Positions 1 through 6,799 of a stretch of 64,000 bases of DNA are shown here, one piece after another. The DNA comes from BCD1 sp965230565. Its GTDB lineage: Bacteria; Bacteroidota; Bacteroidia; Chitinophagales; Saprospiraceae. The position numbers and the translations under genes were made by a program. The DNA lies in the NCBI GenBank assembly GCA_965230565.1, contig CBDDLH010000016.1:2108001-2172000 (forward strand). Direction: 5' to 3'. Under the pieces are notes generated by a model. It searched no databases. It was not told where the DNA came from and saw only the letters and a program-made list of their open reading frames with translations. How positions within the stretch are numbered: position 1 is the stretch's first letter; each line of letters begins with the position of its first letter.

Positions 1-2
1 TA

Positions 3-656
3 AACGTCAGTCAAATAGATTTAGAAGTGCTTCAAAGGGCTGAAAGGATTATTATCAAAAACAAAGAAGGGGTAGAATTACATTCCATAGCAGTGACTAA
101 AATACCTGAACCGGAAAAATATTATACCTATATTTCTGATATCCATGTAATGAACCTTGAGAATAATTTAAAAACCACCAAACTTGCCGCCTTGCCTGCT
201 GGATATAAATATATCAATGTGGACCTGAATAAAGGAGCCGGAGGGGATTACATTTATTTGTGCTACAAAGTGAAAAAGGCCAAACCAGATGCTAAACCAC
301 AAGATGCGATAACTGACATTACAGCTATAGAATATCCGGTAAAAACTCCTTTCCCTCCGAATTGTCCTCCTGGTTATTTGGTAGCTAATCCAAGTAAAAC
401 CATTAATTTGAATTTGAACACAAAGATTAAAGGAGATCCTTACATTTATCTCTGTTATAAAAAAGGCGGAAGAAACACACCAATAACCGGATTAAAAGTT
501 ATGGCAACGCCAAAACAGACACAATCTGGGTTCCCCAATTATAAAAAAGTAAACCTTAACTTAAACAAGGGCAACACAGGTGTGATGAAGACTGGTTATT
601 ACATTTATTTGTACTACACCACCGAAAAAATATTCAAAACTGAAGAAAATCTTTAA
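3..656 (+). CDS. MABP-like beta-prism repeat protein, N-terminus outside window
   Basis: The frame is already open at the left edge, so the gene is cut off and the GTG at 27 is not a credible start; about 217 residues are visible. They contain three diverged copies of one unit (about nt 130-275, 310-465, 490-635). Each has a PxGY-type turn, a short NLN or DLN strand and a closing aromatic strand (GGDYIYLCYK, DPYIYLCYK, GYYIYLYY). The pattern DLNKGAGG followed by YIYLCYK is the hallmark of the MABP beta-prism, known from eukaryotic MVB12 and DENN proteins, where it binds membranes, and also reported in bacterial toxin-like proteins. I infer a lipid- or membrane-binding module; what lies N-terminal to it is unknown and would decide whether this is a pore former, an effector or an adhesin. 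The family match is from memory of the motif. Confidence 0.6.
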   Translation, partial: NVSQIDLEVLQRAERIIIKNKEGVELHSIAVTKIPEPEKYYTYISDIHVMNLENNLKTTKLAALPAGYKYINVDLNKGAGGDYIYLCYKVKKAKPDAKPQDAITDITAIEYPVKTPFPPNCPPGYLVANPSKTINLNLNTKIKGDPYIYLCYKKGGRNTPITGLKVMATPKQTQSGFPNYKKVNLNLNKGNTGVMKTGYYIYLYYTTEKIFKTEENL

Positions 657-657
657 A

Positions 658-800
658 TCATGCCATCACTTCAGCCTCACCTTTGACCTTGCCCAATAAA
701 TATTCTTCAGCACTGATAAGGTGAATACCCAATTTTTCCACCCACTCTAAGCAGTCAATATCGAAGGATTCTTTGGCGGCCATATAGTTCAGTTTGAAAA
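658..800 (-). pseudogene. 3' fragment of a second NmrA-type reductase gene
   Basis: Read on the minus strand this stretch encodes about 47 residues ending in a TGA stop at 658-660, including NYMAAKESFDID and LGIHLISAEEYLLGKVKG. It is clearly homologous to the C-terminus of the broken NmrA-type gene at 3531-4529, and here the frame is intact where that copy is shifted. No upstream coding sequence is joined to it; similarity stops near 800. The rest of the gap up to 1079 is AT-rich and I see no gene in it. It is a remnant of a duplicated or replaced gene and cannot be functional alone. Confidence 0.75.
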
Positions 801-1079
801 CCCATAAGATAGTATAATCACCTTTTTGAAATTCCCATTTGTCATATTAATTCCAAAGGAATGTGATTTCTATCAATATTGACAAAGGTCATTGTGATAT
901 TATAAATATGGACTTATTATAGTTTCCTCTGAGGACACCTCTTCCATAAGTTCAAGAAGATTTCTGACTGAACCAAATCCCCTTATCTACTTACATCCAA
1001 GTTATAATTCTTTTAATGATTAGTATTAAAAATAAAATCACCATTTGGTGATAGTATAATAACCTTAAAAAATTCAGCC

Positions 1080-1445
1080 ATGTACCTAAAGTTATTTGTA
1101 ATTCTGTTTTTGATTCTTCAATGTTCTCCTATGAAAAATGCCGATAATTCGAAAAACAAAATAGTATCCAAAGTTGGGGAATCATTTACCATTGAACTAG
1201 CATCAAACATCACCACGGGATTTAAATGGAAATTAGAAAATTCCCTCGATACAAATTATTTGGTTTTTCTTCAAAAAGAATACAAGGAACCAAATAAACT
1301 AGAAGGAGAAACTGGTGTAGAAATCTGGCAATTTAAAGCAATAAAACAAGGAATTACAAACCTGAAATTTATCTATATACGTCCTTGGGAAAAACACATT
1401 CCCAAAAAAACCAGAAGAGAATCTTACCAAATTATCATCGAATAA
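1080..1445 (+). CDS. Chagasin-type (MEROPS I42) cysteine protease inhibitor, probable lipoprotein
   Basis: A 121-residue protein with a hydrophobic N-terminus ending in LILQCSP, a plausible though non-canonical lipobox with Cys15. The mature part shows the three inhibitory loops of the chagasin family in order: NITTGFKW (equivalent of NPTTGY-x-W), GETGVEIWQFKA (the G-rich loop before WxF) and YIRPWEK (the RPW loop). Chagasins are Ig-fold, tight-binding inhibitors of papain-like C1 peptidases, using these loops to straddle the active site. The next gene on the same strand, 113 nt downstream of the stop, encodes exactly such a peptidase. I infer that this is the cognate inhibitor, tethered to the cell to protect it from its own secreted protease or to hold the enzyme in check. 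Size is typical for the family. Confidence 0.85.
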   Translation: MYLKLFVILFLILQCSPMKNADNSKNKIVSKVGESFTIELASNITTGFKWKLENSLDTNYLVFLQKEYKEPNKLEGETGVEIWQFKAIKQGITNLKFIYIRPWEKHIPKKTRRESYQIIIE

Positions 1446-1558
1446 CAAATTCAAAGACAAAAAGAAATTTTTACCATTTGCAAGTGCAATCTAACTACAA
1501 ATGGGGGCTAATATGGTTTCCGAGTCCCTTTTTTATTCTAACCCATTATTTTTTTATT

Positions 1559-3382
1559 ATGAAAACTTCAAAGATCCACCTTAAAGAGTTTGCCTCAGTT
1601 TTTTTGTTTAATCACAAATTTCAAATCACTCTACTGGCTATTTTTTTGTTTCCTTTATGTATAAATGGCCAACAACCTGAACTATTAAGATATTACAAGA
1701 ACAGAGAAAACCTTGCTTCGCCAGAAATTAAAAAGACAATCGTCGATTTAAGGAATTCACACAGACAAAAACGGTATACTTTTCAGGTTGGTTATACCGG
1801 CGTTTCTAACCGAAAGCTTCAGGACATTACCGGAGAAAAAAACCTGACTAGTGCCGATATTGAAAATGCAAAACGTTCTGCAACAAGTCTTTCCAGAATT
1901 TCACATTTCGAAACCATTGAAAGAAAGATAAAATCAACTGCCTCAAAATATGATGCCCGTAAACATTCCCATGTAAGTCCTGTTCGAGATCAACAGTCTT
2001 GTGGTAGTTGTTGGGCCTTTGCCGCTGTTGCTATGTACGAAAGTAATTACCTCAAAGTTAGAGGTTCATCCTCAATGAGTGTCAATGCTTCTGAACAACA
2101 TGTTTTGGATTGTGTTGATGGAGATTGCGATGGAGGTTTTTCTTGGAAAGTATTTGATTGGTTAGTTGATGATCGGAAAAAAATCGCTAAAGAAAGTGTT
2201 TATCCTTATTCTGCCAATGACCAAAGTTGTGGCTCAACTTCAGGTCATTACAAAGCAATATCGTGGGGGATTGTTCATCCTTCTGGAGACATCTCAAAAA
2301 TTGCTTCTGTAAATGACATCAAAAAGGCTATCTTAAAATATGGAGCAGTAAAAGCTAGTGTTGTCGTAACTTCCGGTTTCCACCACTACACTAATGGTGT
2401 ATTTGGAGATATGAATAGTAATTATAGTAGTCCTTCTTCAAATCATGCGGTATTAATAATTGGCTGGGATGATGCAAAAGGAGCATGGATCATCAAAAAC
2501 TCCTGGGGTACTTCCTGGGGTGAAACCTGTGGATACGGCACCGAAAAAGGTTATATGTGGATTAAGTACGATAAAAACAACATTGGCAGGAGAGCCTGCT
2601 GGGTAAAGGTCAGTAAAAACTGGTACGCCTCTTATGCTGCCAAAACTAAGTGGAAGGCTATCAATACCTCAAACGTTTCAGTACCGAATCTTTATTTCGC
2701 AGATTTTGACGGGAATGGCAAAACAGATGTCTTCTATCCCAACGGCTCAAAATGGCAAGTCTCATTCGATGGAACTGGAAAGTGGACCAAAATAAATACT
2801 TCTAAAATAAAGAAATTACAATTTGCTGATTTCAATGGCGATGGAAAAGCAGATGTTTTTTATGCCAATGGTAACATTTGGCAAGTATCCTACGGTGGTA
2901 CATCTAATTGGACCAAAATCAATACTTCTAAAATCAAAAATGTCCAACTCGCAGACTTTAACGGCGATGGAAAAGCAGATGTTTTTTATGCCAATGGTAA
3001 CATTTGGCAAGTATCCTATGGGGGTACATCTAAGTGGACCAAAATCAATACTTCTAAAATCAAAAATGTCCAACTCGCAGACTTTAACGGCGATGGAAAA
3101 GCAGATGTTTTTTATGCCAATGGTAACATTTGGCAAGTATCCTATGGGGGTACATCTAAATGGACCAAAATCAATACTTCCAAAATCAAAAATGTCCAAC
3201 TCGCAGACTTTAACGGCGATGGAAAAGCAGATGTTTTTTATGCCAATGGTAACAACTGGAAGATATCTTATGGAGGCAAAACCAAATGGCAAAACGTAAA
3301 TACCTCTAAAATTAAAATCAATGGTTTAGGCTTTGGAGATTTCGACAAAGACGGTAAAACTGATGTCTTTTCAAATTGGTAA
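1559..3382 (+). CDS. Secreted papain-family (C1A) cysteine protease with C-terminal FG-GAP/VCBS-like repeats
   Basis: The frame is open from 1385, but that part overlaps the inhibitor gene and is not protein-like; the ATG at 1559 gives 607 residues beginning with a signal peptide (LLAIFLFPLCINGQ). A propeptide-like region is followed by a full C1A catalytic domain: QQSCGSCWAF with oxyanion Gln145 and catalytic Cys151, a GGFSW segment, His296 in SNHAVLIIGW and Asn314 in IIKNSWGTSWG. All catalytic residues are present. Residues from about 380 form six repeats of about 42 residues with DFNGDGKAD calcium-binding loops, as in FG-GAP/VCBS domains, probably for substrate or surface binding. No T9SS sorting domain is visible, so export beyond the periplasm is not shown. 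Paired with the upstream inhibitor. The role (nutrition, defence, predation) is not determined by the sequence. Confidence 0.9.
   Translation: MKTSKIHLKEFASVFLFNHKFQITLLAIFLFPLCINGQQPELLRYYKNRENLASPEIKKTIVDLRNSHRQKRYTFQVGYTGVSNRKLQDITGEKNLTSADIENAKRSATSLSRISHFETIERKIKSTASKYDARKHSHVSPVRDQQSCGSCWAFAAVAMYESNYLKVRGSSSMSVNASEQHVLDCVDGDCDGGFSWKVFDWLVDDRKKIAKESVYPYSANDQSCGSTSGHYKAISWGIVHPSGDISKIASVNDIKKAILKYGAVKASVVVTSGFHHYTNGVFGDMNSNYSSPSSNHAVLIIGWDDAKGAWIIKNSWGTSWGETCGYGTEKGYMWIKYDKNNIGRRACWVKVSKNWYASYAAKTKWKAINTSNVSVPNLYFADFDGNGKTDVFYPNGSKWQVSFDGTGKWTKINTSKIKKLQFADFNGDGKADVFYANGNIWQVSYGGTSNWTKINTSKIKNVQLADFNGDGKADVFYANGNIWQVSYGGTSKWTKINTSKIKNVQLADFNGDGKADVFYANGNIWQVSYGGTSKWTKINTSKIKNVQLADFNGDGKADVFYANGNNWKISYGGKTKWQNVNTSKIKINGLGFGDFDKDGKTDVFSNW
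2699..3370 (+). repeat. 126-bp tandem repeats encoding DxNxDGKxD calcium loops
   Basis: Units begin at 2699, 2825, 2951, 3077, 3203 and 3335. The spacing is exactly 126 nt except for the last step, which has two extra codons. The middle units are nearly identical at nucleotide level, whereas the first and last have diverged, which points to recent expansion or homogenisation by unequal recombination inside the protease gene. Long open frames on other strands and frames here are by-products of the periodicity. Confidence 0.9.
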
Positions 3383-3530
3383 TTAAAGTAAAAGAAAATA
3401 AACCTAAGTTGGGAGTTTCTGGCCTGTTTTGACTACAATCATTGAAGTTAATTATATTAAGTTTGATCTCCCCAATATTTAAATTCATTGTAGGAATTTC
3501 ACAAAATTTGAAACTCGAAACCTAAATTAA

Positions 3531-4529
3531 TTATTCAACCATAGCTTCTCCTTTGACCTTGCCCAATAAGTACTCCTCAGCACTAATAAGCTGAATACCC
3601 AATTTTTCAGCCCATTCCGAACAATCAATTTCGAAAGACTCTTTGAGCAGCCATATAGTTCAGTTTGAAAATATTGGATGCTCCTTCATTGAACAAACTA
3701 AATACATTACCCATGACTTTCATCATCATGGCAGGTGTCCTCTTCACCTTCAGGGATTTATTCAATACTTTCTCAAAAATGGCTTTTACTTCCAGTGCAG
3801 AAAGTGCTTCAGGACCACCGAACTGAATGGTATGTCTGATCCATCTCCGGATGGTCGATCGATGCAATAATAAAATCTGCAACATTTTCAATGGCGATGT
3901 AGCTGTGTGTACTTTTACCATCCCCAATGATCCCGATCTTTCCCATTGTCAATATCATCTTTAATCCCATTATAGAAATTCTGCATGAATTTAAAAGGCC
4001 TGTGAACCAAAGCTGCAGGATCCCCTAAGGTAGGGATGGAAGTTCCAAGAAAAGTAAAGTAGACATCCATGAAGGTATCGAATTGCAGAATAGTATAGTT
4101 CAACCCGCTTTTCTTAAGGTACTTTTCCGTAATGGCCTTGGATTTGCATAGCGGAATCCAGTTTTCATACCTGTCTGATACAGGAATGACTGAGGTGAAA
4201 ACAAATTTTTCTACCCCTTTGGCTTTGGCAATATCGATCAGGTCTTTAAACCCGTCAATATCTACCTTTTGAAAGGTATCTTCTTTCTTCCGCGGAGCTG
4301 CAGAATTTGCGGTGGTGATAATTATGTCACAACCTTCCACCGCTTTTTCAATGCTCGCTTTATCTTTCAGATCTCCAAAAACCATTTCAGGGTCTCCGTC
4401 TCTCAAATGATCATATTGTGAATCCTCTCTGATCAATAACCTGGTGGTATAATTTTTTCTGTCTTTGAGTTTTTCATAAATTCTGGACCCTAACTGTCCT
4501 GTTGCACCTACCAACAATATACGTTTCAT
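3531..4529 (-). pseudogene. NmrA-like NAD(P)-binding reductase, broken by three frameshifts
   Basis: The ATG at 4529 starts a Rossmann protein with LLVGATGQLGSRI, an NmrA/atypical SDR nucleotide-binding motif, and the frame runs about 204 codons to a stop at 3915. The following codons resume in another frame (GIIGDGKSTHSYIAIENV, then HPEM), shift again near 3837 into RHTIQFGGPEALSALEV and shift a third time near 3645 into KESFEIDCSEWAEKLGIQ, ending with TAA at 3531-3533. Joined, the pieces give a normal reductase of about 330 residues. The second and third shifts, like the first, are consistent with single extra bases; the intact paralogous fragment at 658-800 confirms the expected frame of the end. 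Three lesions in 300 nt favour real decay, but sequencing indels remain possible. The gene lies divergent to the AraC-type gene at 4732. Confidence 0.8.
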
Positions 4530-4673
4530 AACTGATGTGTTTTGGATTTGAATTGTAACAACTTTATAGCCAAAATTACACCATAAATAAAAGCAGTGGT
4601 TAGCCTATTTGTTCCAAATTTTGTTCTGTTTTGAGCATTGACAAAAATCAGTACAGGCAATTTTAAAAACGCT

Positions 4674-4681
4674 TATTTTTG
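4674..4681 (+). promoter_or_regulatory. Possible Bacteroidota -7 element for the AraC-type gene
   Basis: TATTTTTG fits the TAnnTTTG consensus of Bacteroidota sigma-A promoters, 50 nt before the ATG at 4732. A -33 TTTG at the expected distance is not evident, so this is only a candidate. Confidence 0.25.
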
Positions 4682-4731
4682 TTAAGCACACCTCTATTGA
4701 CCATAAAAGGCTATAAACTATACCAACTTTT

Positions 4732-5601
4732 ATGGTTTACCCGGTAAAAACAGATATTCTTCCGCTTCTGCGGAATCTGGTCGAAGGTATCCGGCTCTTT
4801 GCGGATGCCAATGGGGTTGCCTTGTTATTTGAAAGCGATCAGGATTCCATCGAAATGGAATATCACCCACAAAAGCTCCTGCCAGATCTTACTCAGATTC
4901 TTTGCCAGGTTATTACTTACACTCCACAGGATGATACAGTAATTATTCATGCAGGCATGTTGAATGGTGAGAAGCCAACTCAATTACAAATTAAAATATT
5001 CAATAAATCCACAGACCTCACCGGATTCCTCAGTATCAGACATGGATTGTCCAATAAGGTTGTTATGAATCGAGTTGAACCTCAGGGTACTTCTTTTGAC
5101 ATCCACTTACCTCTGCAGACCATTTCAGAACCGGAGATAGACCCTAACAAATCCAACTCAAGGAGCAATTACGAATATGTGCCAGAGTTTTACAAAAAGT
5201 TGCGTCAGCAGTTGCACAGTTATTTTTCCAGTATTCAAAATCTTGAAAAGGCAGCCGAAACCCGGAGCAAGCGGGATGGCATTTTTCTTAAAAAGCTGAA
5301 CGCTATTTTGATGGCTAATCTGGATAAAGAAGGTTTTGATGCTACTGAATTGGCCACTTCTTTGGCGCTGAGTCGCAGTCAATTATACCGCAAGTTAAAA
5401 CCATTGGTCGGCTTTAGCCCCGCTCAATATATCAGATATGTACGCCTCCAGAAAGCCAAAGAATTTTTGGAAAAAGGAGAAGGTAACATCGGCGATGTCG
5501 CCTTTAATGTGGGGTTTGTAAGTCAAAGTCATTTTACCAGAGCGTTTAAAGAACAATTCGGTTTCAACCCGTCACATATAACCAGACAACTGGAAACCTA
5601 A
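4732..5601 (+). CDS. AraC-family regulator with N-terminal degenerate histidine-kinase ATPase-like domain
   Basis: A 289-residue protein. Residues about 190-287 are a two-helix-turn-helix AraC DNA-binding domain: LALSRSQLYRKLKPLVGFSP in the first HTH, then the family signature around GDVAFNVGFVSQSHFTRAFK and FGFNPSHI. Residues about 10-125 are not a sugar-binding cupin; they follow the order of a HATPase_c domain (LVEGIRLFADANGVALLFES, then PDLTQILCQVITYTPQDDTVIIHA), as in the kinase cores of Bacteroidota hybrid two-component systems. However, the N-box Asn, the DxGxG motif and the phospho-accepting His are absent, so ATP binding or kinase activity is unlikely. I infer a regulator that descends from a hybrid kinase and now senses through a dead ATPase fold. 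It is divergent from the NmrA pseudogene and 27 nt upstream of the SnoaL-like gene, which may be its target. Confidence 0.85.
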   Translation: MVYPVKTDILPLLRNLVEGIRLFADANGVALLFESDQDSIEMEYHPQKLLPDLTQILCQVITYTPQDDTVIIHAGMLNGEKPTQLQIKIFNKSTDLTGFLSIRHGLSNKVVMNRVEPQGTSFDIHLPLQTISEPEIDPNKSNSRSNYEYVPEFYKKLRQQLHSYFSSIQNLEKAAETRSKRDGIFLKKLNAILMANLDKEGFDATELATSLALSRSQLYRKLKPLVGFSPAQYIRYVRLQKAKEFLEKGEGNIGDVAFNVGFVSQSHFTRAFKEQFGFNPSHITRQLET

Positions 5602-5628
5602 AATCTATTTCACAAAAAACAGAAACAT

Positions 5629-6030
5629 ATGAACCAGGCAGAAAAAAACAAAAAGTTCATGATGGACTTCTACAAGTTGGGAAGCGGACTTGAAAAAACT
5701 GAGGAAATGCTCCGGCAATATACAGACAACGAAAGGTATATTGGGCATGTAATGTTTATGGAAAAAGCCTTTCCTGAATACGAATTGGTTCCGGATGAGA
5801 TCATTGCGGAGGGTGATAAAGTTTTTGTAAGGGCTCGTGTGGTGGCCAAACATAAAGGAGAAGTGGATGGCATACCTCCTACCTTTAAGGATATCAATGT
5901 TCCCTTTGCCATCGGTTACCAAATTACCAACGAAAAAATCGTCGATTTCTGGACTATTTCTGATCAAATGGAATTTCTTGAGCAACTGGGTATGGCCCGG
6001 GAACAGGTGGAGGTGCGACCGGAAAAATGA
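5629..6030 (+). CDS. SnoaL-like NTF2-fold protein
   Basis: 133 residues, with the size and pattern of the SnoaL/ester cyclase-like NTF2 superfamily: an N-terminal helix pair, then the strands in VFVRARVVAKHKGEV, a PFAIGYQITNEKIVDFW segment (the usual sheet that lines the pocket) and a short C-terminal helix with EFLEQLG. Members act on small hydrophobic molecules or are non-catalytic binding proteins; the substrate cannot be read from the sequence. It begins 27 nt after the AraC-type gene on the same strand and is followed by a strong terminator, so the two are probably co-transcribed. A diverged relative lies at 15912-16280. Confidence 0.75.
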   Translation: MNQAEKNKKFMMDFYKLGSGLEKTEEMLRQYTDNERYIGHVMFMEKAFPEYELVPDEIIAEGDKVFVRARVVAKHKGEVDGIPPTFKDINVPFAIGYQITNEKIVDFWTISDQMEFLEQLGMAREQVEVRPEK

Positions 6031-6054
6031 TATTTCATTCCAGACTAGTTCTTT

Positions 6055-6098
6055 GAAAAAAACCTCCCTGATTTAAACGAAAATAGGGAGGTTTTTTT
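6055..6098 (+). terminator. Intrinsic terminator after the SnoaL-like gene
   Basis: Inverted repeat AAACCTCCCT / AGGGAGGTTT with a short AT-rich loop, followed by a run of T on the plus strand and preceded by A on the other side, so it may work in both directions. It sits 25 nt after the stop at 6030. Confidence 0.85.
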
Positions 6099-6227
6099 CT
6101 ACCAAATTCATTAATCTTCATTCCGAAAACCAAATGCAACATACAGGCAAAAATTTGAGACAAATGGAGTAACCCCTGTATGCTGAATGCCCATAATTTT
6201 GAAACATAATCAATCAAAAATCCAATT

Positions 6228-6770
6228 ATGGATATTTCAAAATGCCTTGGGCGAACTTTTATAGTTTATCGAACCCTGATCCTTTTCGGATTATTGTTGT
6301 CATTCATTCTTGAACCAAATGCTCAATCGATAGAACGGCAGCTCATTTCCACAACAGGCAACCTTAGCCAAACGGAACAACTGACCGTTTCCGCAACCGC
6401 AGGAGAAACCATAATCCACACTACCGTAAGCGCCGAGATCATCCTCACTCAGGGGTTTCAACAACCTAATGAAAATGATTTCGTAGGGGTTTGGGAGTTA
6501 GACGAAATAAAAATTGAGGTCTCTATTGCACCTAACCCTTTCACTACCAGCATTTATCTTACGATGTTTTCTGATTTACCTATGAATCTTACTTGCTCGG
6601 TTTTTGGAGTGAATGGAACTATGGTCATTCCACCAAAGCGTTGGGAGTTCCAGGGCGAAACCATCAAAAAGATTGACTTCACCCCTCTGCCAGCAGGAAC
6701 CTACCTGCTAAGGCTCCACAGCTCTATTCATAAAAAGACTCAGACTTATAAGATCATCAAACAATGGTAA
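6228..6770 (+). CDS. Small secreted protein with T9SS type A sorting domain
   Basis: 180 residues: a hydrophobic signal segment (residues about 14-32, ending FILEPNAQS), a short beta-rich region with SATAGETIIHT and ILTQGFQQPN, and a C-terminal type A sorting domain that starts at VSIAPNPFTTSIYL and ends in TYLLRLHSSIHKKTQTYKII. The segment LTQGFQQP shortly before the CTD is typical of small Bacteroidota secreted proteins encoded next to large fibre proteins. It lies 29 nt upstream of the adhesin start at 6800, so the two probably form one operon and are secreted together. No enzymatic domain is visible; a structural or adaptor role is a guess. A TAATTTTG element at 6194-6201 could be the -7 box. 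Confidence 0.8.
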   Translation: MDISKCLGRTFIVYRTLILFGLLLSFILEPNAQSIERQLISTTGNLSQTEQLTVSATAGETIIHTTVSAEIILTQGFQQPNENDFVGVWELDEIKIEVSIAPNPFTTSIYLTMFSDLPMNLTCSVFGVNGTMVIPPKRWEFQGETIKKIDFTPLPAGTYLLRLHSSIHKKTQTYKIIKQW

Positions 6771-6799
6771 CAATTTTGAATAAAATAAAACGGTAAATC

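Noticed and set aside
1385..1558. N-terminal extension of the protease from 1385
   Set aside because: It overlaps the inhibitor gene and includes no signal or conserved sequence; the ATG at 1559 precedes a signal peptide.
2816..3299. Overlapping 158-residue frames on both strands inside the protease
   Set aside because: They come from the 126-bp repeats; the protease frame has complete domain logic.
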